From: Cyclospora cayetanensis
Lineage: Eukaryota; Apicomplexa; Conoidasida; Eucoccidiorida; Eimeriidae
DNA: 64,000 nucleotides
Direction of reading: 5' to 3'
Assembly: GCF_002999335.1 (NCBI RefSeq)
Contig: NW_020312292.1
Span: forward strand, 124,001-188,000
Both the position numbers and the translations under genes were made by a program. This document shows, in pieces, positions 1-11,594 of the stretch (the first letter of the stretch is position 1; every line of letters starts with the position of its first letter). The notes beneath the pieces were generated by a model. The model saw nothing but the letters and a program-made list of their open reading frames with translations. It made no database searches and was not told the DNA's origin.

Positions 1-3000
1 TCTGTACAGCACGCCAGCTATGCAACGACACACAGATAGGCAGGTGTGGCACTTGCATTCCGGCGAGGAGATAGAAGCTGCAGTCCCCCCCCAAAGCGGT
101 GAGAAGCCCGCCTTACATAGGAGAAGCCGAAGCCAGCCATGTCCACCTCAAACTCGTGCCTCTCCGTGACGAGTCCGACATCGTGCAGCTCTGCCTCTAT
201 GGCCTCGAGGAAATAAAGCGGCGAAGCGTTCGAGCCCTGATAAGCCTCGAGATGCCGATACGCCACGAATCTGCAGGGAAGAAAGCGCACAGGGGGCGCA
301 TAAGGCAAGGAGGCAGAAGAGCATCCTGCTGCCGTTCGTGGCGCTGCTGCCGGCAGCAGTGCCACAAACGGATTCAACACGGGATACCTTACAAACGAAG
401 GTGCAAGCATCCCCCCATGGGGGCGTAAGCATATAGAACAAAGGAGCAGCATGGACGGGCAAAAGAGAGAGCCGCACAGGGTTCGTTGCACAGGCAGAAA
501 TGGACGCAGCAAACACCACATCAAAGACCCCCTGAAAAAGATATTCTCTGTTCGCAAGTATAAGAGAGCGTAAGAAGCCCTTTTCTGCACAAGAAGTTTC
601 GCGATGGAGGCCGTGTCTTTTCTATTTTTCTTGCCTCGGGGAAGCTGCGGCGCGTTGCTGCCACGCAGCGAGGAGCCGAGGGACGGTAGTGGATCCATCG
701 CGGAAGGTGAGTCGATCTTTGGGAGACTCTGCGTGCCAGAGAAAACGCGCAGTGCCCTCCGCCAGGCCCCGTACCGCCTTCGCCAGTGCAACCCTGTCTA
801 GACTGCGCACACGCGGAGGGTGGGCAGACAAGCGAAGCTAAAAGGATCAGAGACTTGCAGCGGCCAAGACACAGTAGAGAAGCCTTCCGCTTCGGCACAA
901 ACCGCGGACTTGCGGGGGGACAAGAAGCACAAAGTCAAAGTGGGCGTGCTTCCTGCCAGTTGCTTGCTAGCAGGAAGCACCGCTTTTTTCGCCTATGGAA
1001 TCATAACCGGAAGAGAGTGCCGCCGTCCCGCCGCTCGTGTGTGCGAAGTTGCGACTCCTTTTCAGCTAAAGCAGCAACCTCAAGACGCCTGGCCTTGTAA
1101 GTGCAGCAGGCAGGCATGGCCGCGCTCCGTCTAAAGCAAGCGAGCAACACAAACCATCTCTCAACCCGCCTACGGGGAGAGAGGTCGGAGGCTTCCTGCT
1201 CAGCTGCACTACTGCGCACAGAAACGGGAAAACTCGCTCCCGTCACAAGCGCGACACGGCAGGCGTCTCTCTCGCGAAGGCGTGTGCAGGGAAACAACCG
1301 CTTCTTACTGGTCGTCTGTAAGCCCTTGTCGGTTCCACAGATGCTTCACCTCGGCTTCTGCAGAAAGAGTTCCGGCGATGACTTTGGCCCTCGTGAAGAG
1401 CTCATGAGGCCAAAGCGGTAGCGCCCTCTCGCCTACGGCGAGCTTTTTCGTTTTAACAGCCAAATCAATACCTTCAGCCAGCAAGGCTCTCTCCAATGCC
1501 TGCAGCAGGCACGACCGCAAAGGCGCCACCAGAGAAATGCGTGTGTGTGTCTGTGTCTGTGTGTGTCTGTGTCTGTGTCTGTGTGTGTGTGTCTGTGTGT
1601 GTGTCTGTCTGTGTGTGTGTGTGTGCAAGAAGAAAGACGATGTGACCAACAAGCAGCACAGCCAGACAAGCGCTAACAACACACCCTGTGTCAGGTTAGA
1701 TTGCGCGGGGCACACAATTACAAGCAGGCAAACATCCGGGAAAACACACGGCTTGATACCAACGACTCCCGATGGAGTGCGCCGCAAACAGGCACAGGCA
1801 TTCTCGCCCTCTTTTAGAGCGGGATCCTTCCCCTTCTCCCTCTTTCCCTCCCTCCCGACCCCTCAAAGCCAGGGGCCCCCCACGATCCTGCCTCTCCACC
1901 CTTTGCTTTCGATCGCAGCACGTGTGGAGCCAAAGAGCAGTGATGTGCGGGCGGAAGCGGATGAGCAGAAAAAGAATAACCAGGAGCAACACTGCATGCA
2001 AGAAGACGGCAAAAGGTGCGCTGCCGTGGCAGCAGGATGATGACGGACTTACCCCCAGGAAGCGCACAGCCTCTGGATCTTTGTAGGCCTTTGGCGTGTG
2101 AAGCGTCAAGGCGTGAGCAGCCAAATTATCGAGACAAAGAGCATAGCTAATGGCGTTCAGCAGACTGAGCGCATAAGCCATTCCGCCGACCAGCCACACA
2201 TGCCCAGTAGGGGCAGAGCCCTAGCCTACTGCCGAAGCAGATTACCACCAGATGCCTTTGAAACGAATGCATTCGGTAAAAATCTGAGAGTCCCTCTAAG
2301 TCCCTTTTGTGTGCATGCACTCCCCACATGGATGGCAGGAAGGTGAAAAGAGAGGGAGGGAGAAAGAGATAGAGCGAGACAAGCAACTGCACGAGACCCC
2401 AGCCTGCCGCGATGTAGTGCGTTTGCTCGTTGGCATAGCGACGCATACAACCCTCGATATTCGGCTCTGAATGGCGCAAACTCTGAACCCTAGACCCCCC
2501 CACTCTAAAATCTGCGTTCGAAAGCCTATGGCATAATCCTGAAGGCCTAAAGCTTCAGACAGGGGCTGCTCACCTCGATTCCGCAGAGCCAATCCACTCA
2601 GCGACTCCCCCATAGTTGAGGGCCCCTGCATCTGCGACAACGAAGGCGATGTTGTATGCGGCCTGCTTCTCGGCAAAGAGCTTTCGCAGTTCACGGGCTA
2701 AGGCCAACAGGACTGAAAACAACCAGCAGACACACGCCGGCAAAATCCTTCACAATGCACCGCTGCGTCTTCAACAGGGTAGCCCACACAGCCCCCTACG
2801 AGAGGGGCACACCCATAATTAGGATCGCTTTTCGTGGACTGAAAAATTTCTCCCATATTCCTCTCCCTTGACGCCCCAACGCCCTGCTGGGCATGCGGAA
2901 GAAGCCGCAGAGATAATACTAGAGACACGCAAGAGACACCCTCCATGACGACTGCAGTTGCCACCAAAAAGATACACATATACATGCCCCATGCTCTAGT

Positions 3001-5491
3001 TTCACCCCCCGCATACCTGCGAGCCCGCTGGCGCTTGAACTAACAGCCGTTGCAAAGTGCTGCACACACAAGCAGACATGCACACACAAGCAGACACACA
3101 CACACAGACCTATTCATACACACACACATATATGTACATACCTAACCAGACACGCATCACATGCCAAAGCCCCACAAACCCTGATTCGCGAGATGCGCAG
3201 CTCAAAAAGCAGGAAGAGGATCAGGACCGGCCAGACGCTCAAGCCAAGTAAGGCGCATTCCGCGACGAGCGAATTACTAGCGATGACCAACGTACAGGAA
3301 CACAGGCGAATGCGTCGTGATGAGCCACAAAGACGAGCGTGGGGGCATGCGATTCGCTCTCGTCTGGCTGCCCCCTGAGCCATGCCTGCGAACACAAAAC
3401 ACACTCCAATAGAAGGCCAAGATGCACACAGAGAGCACCCGCACAGGCATACGGAGTAGCAGCTGTATGCCATTCACAAAATGGGAAGGACGAACGGCAA
3501 AGAAAGCGAGCCTTTGCATATGAAGTGCCCCCCGCTACATGATAGGATACGAAAATCACATGCCTTGCTAGGTGTCTTCCGCGCAAAAGCACAAGCATCC
3601 CCGCATATGTATATAGTTATACATGCACTTAAATACAAATATATTTATACTCATGCATGCGCAAATGGACATGCAAAAATAGCATTGCGTATGCATAACC
3701 GTGGTTCTCTTGCTTGCGTCGCGTCCGCAATGGGCGAACTATATATGTGTAGTAACGCACTGTAAGGGTCAAGCCTTTGACAGTTTGAACTGGCTTCCAC
3801 TCCTGCACGTAATCCGCAAAGGCCGAAATGAAGGGCCGGAACAGGGGAGGTTTCATGGGCGCCAGCGCCGATGCCTCTGCAACGAGAAAGAAACAGCACA
3901 GAGCAGCAGCTTGCTGGCTCTTCAGCCTTTGACAACTTGACGTTCGTATGTTGCGTAAGGCAGTGTAGAGCCTCAGAGCGGTTGCCAAGGACCTTAAATC
4001 ATCTGCCTTGCAAAAGAAATATACCTCCTAGACACCTGGTTGCTTGTCTAACTGTCCGCCTAGCTATCTCTAAGGCTTTCTTTCATGTGCTATCTCCACA
4101 CCGCTGACGCCATTTGCATACGCAGTAAAAGGAAGGCCCCTGCGGAGGGGGGGAAAAAGAAGGGGGGAATGAATGGGGGAAGAAGGAGGGAAGAAAGGGG
4201 GGAAGAAGGAGGGAAGGAAGGGCCGGTCCGGTAGCGTCTCTTGATGCAAAAGCGCCAAGTCCAACTCAAGGCGGAAGCATGCGAGTGTCAAGCATGAAAA
4301 GGCACGGTATGCAGGTGTGAATACTCTAGATCAATGCTCACGCTAACGTGGAGAAGAGGCAGTGATGCTGTCCATCCCTTATAAGACGCTGCACTCACCG
4401 TCCTCTCGGATGCGCCTCAGCAGAATATCCGTATTAGCATTCTGCCTTCCAAAAGCAATGGCGGCGCTGCTGTGTCTGTCCAGCAGCATTTTCTCGATTT
4501 CTCGCATTTCCTTCTCTGCCGTAGCGCTCAAGAACTCTCCTTGAGACGGTAGCAGCAGCAGCATAAAATGCGGAGTTTGAAGCAGTCGTTCCACCTGAAA
4601 GAGCACTCACTGCCAGAGGCAGCAATATTCGGTGTCAAGGCGGATGCAGAAGGCTCTTGACTTGCACGAGAAAGGAGCCATGGAAGGAGCACGCCAAGCA
4701 CATGTGCACATGGCCCAGTATGTATTATATCTGCGCACGTAGGTGTGTAGATACATACACACACATACAGCTACGTGTTTGTCTATGTAAATATATATTT
4801 GTATATATGTACATGTATGCATATGTGAAGGTAGGTGTAAATGTATGCATGTGGAAGTGTGTATCTCTGTAGAGGCATGTGTGGACAAGTGCACCTGCAA
4901 AAGCACTCATCTACACATACGTCGACAGAGATACACGCTTCCCTACGCCAGAGGCTGATGCTTGCCTTTGCTGCCGTGATGGTTTCAACAGTAGTCACAC
5001 ACAGTGCTCGGCGGTTTGTTGTCGATTCTGCAACGATGTCCAACAACTGTTCGCAAGTGCATACGGGGGCCCCCCCCAATGCAACTCGTCCCCACGTCCC
5101 TAGGGGGGCCCCTGACGCTCCCTTGTACTGCAAAGGGCGGTAGGCGACCATTGTCATTTCGCTGCTTGCCTGCAGCATTAGCAGCAACAACAGCGGCAGT
5201 GCACGTTAGGTTTTACCGACCAAGTATGTGCGGAGAAGTCTTTGCAGTCTGCGGAAGTTGTCAGCGCCGAGACGGGCGGCAAGGTGAGGGGAGAAACGTC
5301 ATCCACAAGGCACGAGGGATTTGTTTTCCTACATGCCGGCCCTCGGTTGCGCTGGCGCCTTTGCAGCTGAACAGCAGCACAGTAACCCGCCTATTTTCAA
5401 CGTTCCCTCTTCTTACCTTTGCGAAGGAGACGAAAGACGACAGGCCCCCACACAGGGCAGCTCCCCAGACGCACAGCAAGGACGCCTTCAT
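1..5491 (-). CDS. NCLN: Nicalin homologue (ER membrane M28-fold protein), 3' end off window
   Basis: Nicalin is an ER membrane protein with an M28 aminopeptidase-like lumenal domain; in animals it works with NOMO and TMEM147 in the BOS complex at the translocon. Exons seen: 5491-5417 (signal peptide starting MKASLLCVWGAALCGG), about 5035-4930 (tentative), 4594-4399, 3876-3761, 3367-3296, 3059-3017, 2712-2574, 2164-2053, 1550-1309, 802 to about 645 (3' end uncertain), and 270-117. From 4594 to the acceptor at 802 every junction is GT/AG and all phases agree. Family landmarks in order are HFMLLLLPSQ, LVFVAHHDAF (the VAHYD-like motif), SSSASGLAVLLALARELRK, QAAYNIAFVVADAGALNYGG, ISYALCLDNLAAHALTLHTP and LDRVALAKAVRGLAE, all matching nicalin block by block. 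The C-terminal transmembrane helix is not seen and should lie left of the window. Intron acceptor at 1551 sits in a (CA)n tract. Identity is confident; the 5' exons between 5416 and 4930 are not. Confidence 0.85.
1537..1630. repeat. (TG)n microsatellite at nicalin exon boundary
   Basis: About 90 bases of TG with interspersed TCTG. On the minus strand it reads (CA)n with CAG interruptions, and the phase-consistent splice acceptor for the nicalin exon 1550-1309 falls inside it. The first codons of that exon (Thr-His-Thr-Arg) are therefore repeat-derived. Confidence 0.9.
3057..3140. repeat. (CA)n-rich tract in nicalin intron
   Basis: Alternating CA with CAGACA interruptions, lying immediately upstream (in transcript sense) of the 43-base nicalin exon 3059-3017. 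On the minus strand it supplies the sequence just before that exon's acceptor. Confidence 0.8.
4137..4222 (+). repeat. Polypurine (GGGA/AAGG) tract in nicalin intron
   Basis: Roughly 85 bases almost free of pyrimidines, made of GGGGGAAG, GGAGGGAAG and GGGGGAAT blocks. It lies in the intron between nicalin exons 4594-4399 and 3876-3761. The transcribed sense is therefore polypyrimidine. Confidence 0.85.
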
Positions 5492-8400
5492 CCTTCCAAG
5501 GTCCTTGCTGTCTGGCGAAGAAGGCGAATAGGGCTGTAGCTGCGCCTCCTTTGGCCCTCCTCCTGCTGAATGCGCAGGAATGCCCCCCTTTTAAGACGCG
5601 CTCCGTCTCAGAAAGGAGTTCAAAGCAGGGAATAGTCGGCGGAGCGGCTGAAAAGCGAACTGCGTGTAGGGGGCCCCCGTGTCCACACTGCTGAGGAGTT
5701 CAACAAACACACCTTTTCTGTCGTGACACAGGACCTGTACCGTACAGTCTATGTCCTGAAGGCTACAGGATTAGAGGAGTCCAAGGGCGAGCTGTAGGCT
5801 GCGGCGCTCTGTCTGAAGTACATGGGCAGTGTGTGCCCGCCAGTGCTGGAGATTACAAAAAGGCAGGCCTTGAAGGACACTCGAGAACTCTCTCCCGCCT
5901 CACTTTTCTCCAAACTAAACAAATTAACAACCTTAAAAAGGGCATTGCTGTCAATCCTGCACCGACGAGGGCCCATATGCGATGCCCTCCCGATCCACCC
6001 GCACCCTCCGCTGTCGGCGATCCTAGGGCCTCCTCCCTCTTGGGCTGCCTTTGACTGCTGCGCTTGCATGCATCTTCATCTTGACTGCAGTGTTTTGTCC
6101 ACCACTTTGCTAATTATTATAGCGCCGAAACTCGTGCGGGCTTCCTCTGCACCCCTTTTTCTTCTTTCACACACGCCCGAACACTTCTCCCCACGGACAG
6201 CGAGCCATCGACACATGACTTGTGTGGAAACAGAATGTTCGGCCCCATCGGCAGGGAATAAGTGGGATGCCTGCGGGGTGTTGCATTGGGCTGCTATCAA
6301 GGGTGCCAAGTGGGCGAAGTGCAAGTAAAAGAACTGTGTGCCTGTTTGGCTCTTCATCGGAGCATTCGTGGCATGCCGCAGGGAATGCCTCTGCATGAAC
6401 ACCCTGCTACAGTTCTACCTGTATGCAAAAAGAGTGCCCTTTGAGAGCCTGAATGAGTATGATGATGGTACGTGGAAAACAGCCCAGAGAATGCAGCTTG
6501 CGCGTCTGCCAGCGATATTGACATCGGTAGCTTCTGTTCTGCTGCCGCTCGACAGCCAAGTGGGCGCCAGTAAGCTCGTGGGAGAAGAGTTCTGATCACG
6601 ACTCGCAGGTTCAGCAAAAAAGCACCTTTGTAGCCCTCGAACAAAGGTCTTAGTGAACGGCATATTCCTTCGATTTCCTCAAGTGCAGCGCGGCAAGGGC
6701 AGAGGCAGTACATTTTCGAACTAACTTGCAACTTCCGTTATCTATGCACCCAACTATGCAAATAAGGGTTTGTACGTTGCCCTTACCATGTGTCCGTGAG
6801 TTGCTCCTATTACAGAGAAGAGGCATACAGACTAATAGGTTCCCAGCCAGATATAAACCATGAGGGGCTCTCGTTGAGTGAACTTGAGCTCCAGGTCGTA
6901 GGAACGCCTGAGTTCAATTCAGTTGGTCCTTCTGATAATTAGAACGGCGTTGCAGTCACCCGAACAAATGTCTGTTGCTTCAGAACAAGGCAGCACTCCG
7001 CACAGAAGGCTCGCTCATGCAGGTGACGCATGGATTCCATGAGAACGTCAACACACTCTTTTTTGTCTGCATGTGTTGCTGGGAGTACTGCTGCTGTTTG
7101 GGGCTCCTTCTATACCGTCAGCTCCTGCCACCTCCATCACGCAGATTGCATATCATCACCAGCAAGTAAAACAGCAGCAGCACCAGCAGTCTGTGCACTT
7201 GACGCGGCAAACCTAAAGCAGCAGAGCCCACGCGACAGGAGTAGGGCTTCACTTCTGCACAGTCGTTGCCTTCAAACTGTGCGCGTACCACCCCTTTTTA
7301 AATTTCCTTAGTGTGAACCTCGGCCACTTGGGCCGAACCAAGATATAGGCGTTGTCAGTTATTTCTCTATTATAATGAATTTCGCCTCATTCATCCTACG
7401 CGCGCCCTGCACGGTTCCGGCCTGCTGGCAGGAAGCTTCACCGGAGTGCATAAAGCCACCGTGATCAGGCGTTCGCACACAAGAGCTTAAAGCGCCGGAA
7501 CACGGCAGGCATGATTGGTGCATAAAGCTAGGCCCGATCTTCAACAAATTAGATACCTAAAAGACCAACCCATGCAATCACTACTCAAAAGCAAAGCCCC
7601 AGAGCTAAACAAGCTGTTTGGCACAAACTGCCCATGCGAATTATGATTCACTGTAGAACTGCATGGCTCCTCCTCACCCTTTGAATTTGAGGGCCCAAGG
7701 GCGTCCTGCGTCCCTCGAGAGAAGACGCAAGGGAAGGAACGGACGCACCGACCGAGAGTTTTCCAGGCAGCACGACAGGCACACTTAAAACAAAGCACAG
7801 CTACAGGCGCAGTACGGAGCAGCGAAACCTGCAATTAGGCAGTATCAGCCCCAGGAGCTTGAAAGTCTCATAGCAATACGATAACAAGGTGACCTCTTGA
7901 ATTGGAAACTTTTATTGTTCCAGCATAATTTGAACTCTATAGCGCAAGAACGGACAGGTCATGCATGTGCGCTGGCTACTATCCACGACTGATTGCGAAT
8001 GCCCCTTGAGCTCAAAGCATGGAGCAAAGGCCCAAAGCATGCATGCTGGCCTCTTTCCCCTCAGGGTGGAACCATGTTGGGGGAAGGCGGAAGGGAAGCC
8101 GGGGAGGAGAGGAAGCCCTTCTGGGGAAACAGCTCAAAACCATTTTTTCCCCTTACACTAGGCTTCAGGCTAGAACAAAGGCACTCTGCAGATCTGCAGT
8201 GGAGCCTAAATATCCGCCGCGTGCAGTGAAAAACCGGCATTGTGTGCTTCTGAATAAACCAGGCGATGTAAGAGCGACGCAATACGCATGACCCCCCTAC
8301 ATAGTGCCTTCCTCAGTAAAGCAGCAACGAGTGCACATGCCTGATACAGGCCGTCGAGCAAACATGGTGCATCCTCTACGAGCAATTAGAACATGATACT

Positions 8401-9055
8401 AGCCAGTAGCGGCCTGGCCTAGACAGCGGCCGCTTTGGAAAAGTTCTCCAACAGAAAGAAACTAATAAGCGACATAAAGTGGCACCAGAGACAGCAGGAG
8501 AGAATAACGAGCAAAACCACAGAGACTGCAGATGCCCAGTGGGCTGGGCCCCCCTTTTACTCCCTTTCAATGACCCTCCCTCCGATACTGTGCCTCACCA
8601 GGAACCGTTCCTGCTCAGCTTGCAACGCAAACTGCCTGTGGGGTTTTCTCCAGACTTTCCGGCAAGCTGGCAATCACGTAACAACTAAAAAAGCAGAAAT
8701 TGCATTCTTTGCTGCAGTGATGAGGAAGCCAGCGAGCCAGCGAGTGCCCGAGAAGCAGCAGCACCCCCCGCGGTGTCGCGGCGGCTGCTTTACCAAAGCT
8801 AGCCTTGTTGCTTCTGGTGTGTCTTTGACCTAGGCATCTTCTATTAAGTGGCATAATTTGTGTGCATTATATCGAGATTATATGTATCCTTTATTCAAGA
8901 TAGGTGTATTTTATTCCTTATTTCGCGTGGTTCTTGGTCATTCGCACGGAAGCCGGTGGTTCGTGTAGCAGCACTCGCTTCCCCTTCGCGTTCACCTGCT
9001 TAGCTTCGCCTCTCCGCCTTTGTTCACGTGGACTCGACCGTTTAATTGACACAAA
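5492..9055. other. Intergenic, nicalin to serpin (divergent)
   Basis: Divergent spacer between the nicalin start and the serpin start, so it should hold both promoters. No reading frame with recognisable homology was found. The longest frames (for example minus 6663-6415 and plus 5822-6328) overlap each other and show no family motif or consistent splice sites. No tRNA or rRNA gene recognised. Confidence 0.5.
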
Positions 9056-10306
9056 ATGGCATTACTATCGAAACTCTCGAGCATATGTTTCACGGCAGTG
9101 CTTGCTGCTTCTCTCTATCCTAATATGGCAACCCCTGCAGTGGCATCCATGGATCCGTCGCAGGTGACAGTCGAGCAACTCTACGGCCAAATCGCGGGTC
9201 CCAGCGTTGAAGAAAATCCCAACTTTGTCTTCTCTCCACTTAGCATCTTTACCGTGTTCCACGCAGCGCAGAGAGGTGCCGCGGGTGAGACAAGACGACA
9301 AATGGACGCCCTCGTTGGTCCGAACGAGTCCTTTGATATCCCCGAACTGGAGCAGTCCAACCGCGCAGGAGGCGCTGTAGTTGCCGATGTTGCGAACCGG
9401 CTCTACGTCCACCCTGGACTCGAACATAATGAGCATTTTGTCCGCTTCCAGCGAGAGTTGGAGAGGGAAAAGCACTCCGCTGAAGTCATCGACTTCGATG
9501 ATTCAGCAGCAGCAGCGAAGAAGATCAACAGTTTTGTGGCAGATGCCACGAGGGATCATATTAAGCGCCTCGTTGACCCGTCTTCCTTAGGCCCGCAGAC
9601 GCGCCTGGTGTTGATCAACGCCTTGTACTTCAAAGCGCCGTGGCTCACACAATTCCAGGATCATGCAACAAGCAGAGATGTGTTCTTCGCTCATTCTGGC
9701 CCCCAGAAAGTCTTTTTCATGAATGGAACGCTGACTAAGGACCCCCTTCTCATTTCGATGCAGAAAGAAGTCCTTGCCTTGGGTCTGCCGTACGCTGACC
9801 CTCGCCTCCGCCTATACATTTTCATGCCCGAAAACCTTCAGGAATTTGAACAGCAAATAGTGAAATCTCCGAAGGTCATAGAAGACCTCATTGACAACAT
9901 GGAATCGCACGCTATTGCTGGGTTATCTGAGGAGCTGCACATCTCCATGCCAAGGTTCAAGCTTTCCGCTGAGGATAACAAGATCGACTTGATAGAGCTC
10001 TTTGCGTCTATGGGTGCCACTGACATGTTCGATATGGATAAGGCAGACTTTTCTGGCATTACAGGCGGCAGGGATCTGTGTGTTTCTTCCTTTGTTCACC
10101 AGGCAGATATCGATGTGAATGAGGAAGGCACCGAGGCGACGGCTGCCACTGCCATGGCCATGATGCTGCGCATGATGGCCATGCCTAAAACCCCAATTAA
10201 TGTAGTTCTCAACAAGCCCTTCATCTTCCAGCTGAGATTTATAGACGAAGGGGTGAACTTGAATCTCTTTAGCGGCCGTATTGCAGACCCCTCCACTGCG
10301 CAGTAG
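9056..10306 (+). CDS. Secreted serpin, predicted P1 arginine
   Basis: Serine protease inhibitor of the serpin superfamily, 416 residues, in one uninterrupted exon. The first about 30 residues (MALLSKLSSICFTAVLAASL...) form a signal peptide, so the product is probably secreted or stored in a secretory organelle. Serpin landmarks include NPNFVFSPLSI near residue 57, LINALYFKAPW near 188, the hinge EEGTEATAATA at about 356-366, and LNKPFIFQLRF before the C-terminal strand. Counting from the hinge glycine as P15 places Arg372 at P1 and Met at P1', which suggests inhibition of a trypsin-like or subtilisin/furin-like protease. The small-residue hinge is typical of inhibitory rather than non-inhibitory serpins. 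Secreted serpins are known from Eimeria and Toxoplasma. It is the only gene here without introns. The start is the first in-frame ATG giving a signal peptide. Family assignment is near certain; target protease is inference. Confidence 0.96.
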   Translation: MALLSKLSSICFTAVLAASLYPNMATPAVASMDPSQVTVEQLYGQIAGPSVEENPNFVFSPLSIFTVFHAAQRGAAGETRRQMDALVGPNESFDIPELEQSNRAGGAVVADVANRLYVHPGLEHNEHFVRFQRELEREKHSAEVIDFDDSAAAAKKINSFVADATRDHIKRLVDPSSLGPQTRLVLINALYFKAPWLTQFQDHATSRDVFFAHSGPQKVFFMNGTLTKDPLLISMQKEVLALGLPYADPRLRLYIFMPENLQEFEQQIVKSPKVIEDLIDNMESHAIAGLSEELHISMPRFKLSAEDNKIDLIELFASMGATDMFDMDKADFSGITGGRDLCVSSFVHQADIDVNEEGTEATAATAMAMMLRMMAMPKTPINVVLNKPFIFQLRFIDEGVNLNLFSGRIADPSTAQ

Positions 10307-11594
10307 ACGGAGCAAGCTAGGGCATGGACGGAAGGAGGGCGGAGGGGCATGAGTTGAGAGGAGAGATATTTTCATGAAGCGATGTACTCAGGGGAGGCAA
10401 AGATGCTTAATATTCTTGCAGGTTGACTTGCACGTTTTGTATAAACTGACGCGTGGTGCTCACAACGGGTCTGCACTCTCTCGACACAACGTCCCTCACA
10501 AATTTACTAAAGTTCGGAAGAAGTAGCTCTCTCTGGAGAAGACCACTGCTCCAGCCCATAGCCCCGCGTAAAGGGCTTGAGGCTAGGCGAACGTCTCCAC
10601 CCCTTTTGTAAACGGACTGAAACTTAAAAAGAAAGCTGTTTGTGAACAGGGAAGTGTGTGTTTTCTTTTGACATCAAAAAGGGATGACCAGAGGCTAACG
10701 ACTGATGTTTTTGGTTGAGATCAGCGCGAGGAGCTTGTATGCGGCATTATGTGTACAAGCCTGCCAGAGCGCGGCAACAACAGGTAGTGCTCAGGTTCGA
10801 GTAGGCAGGGCTTCCCGCGAGGGTTGGGGGTACAACAGCTGCCATGCCCGATGAGGTAGTGTTTATTGTCGTGCCAATAGAGGAGATAGCAGGTTTGTCC
10901 TGGTCTGTTGCATCTCCCCTCCTTCAAACGGGAAGACATAAATTTTCTGGTCGACACACTGCGCATAACGAATAGGGGTTACATTTAGATGCGCGTTGAG
11001 ATGGCTTATGGCCCGCATTCTCTTCTCTAGGGGCCGGTATCTTATCCCCTGGCATCCCCCACCTGTCGTCCCAGGGGCGTGTCCACGTGTAGAAGCACTG
11101 CTGACGAACTGTTCCCTCGGTAGTGGCTGCCTATCATCTTAGGGTTAGACCAGTCTCTCTCAACACTGTTGCGGCTGTAGTGCCACAAGCACGAGCGACG
11201 AAACGAGCCAAGCCATCAAATGCCCTTTCGGCTGGGAATCTTTGGCACTGCATTTTTCCCTATCTCGCTGGCTGTTGACTCGCTCGCTGTTCATTATGCG
11301 GAATCCTACACGTCAGTGCACACATAGTTGGTGTGTTGCACGGGGTCCCTCTGCCTCTGGAAGATCGTGTACAGAAAACTCGAGATTAGGCGCAGTAAGA
11401 TATTGTTGTCGTATTACTTTGCCGGTCACTCCTGTTTCCGTAGAGCTACTGTTCCACTTCGTACACACTGTAGCCGTGGCACACGGTCTCTCGCGCGCGC
11501 TTTCCCACACACTTGCACTCCCGTAGTTTTTTTTTAATTTCGCAGCCTGTTGGGCTTAGTTTGTCGTTCCTCCCAAGCACAGGGCCCATGATCT
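10307..11594. other. Convergent intergenic spacer, serpin to PRMT
   Basis: The 3' flank of the serpin (plus) meets the 3' flank of the methyltransferase (minus). Short frames on both strands carry no family motif. No RNA gene or repeat array seen. Confidence 0.5.
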
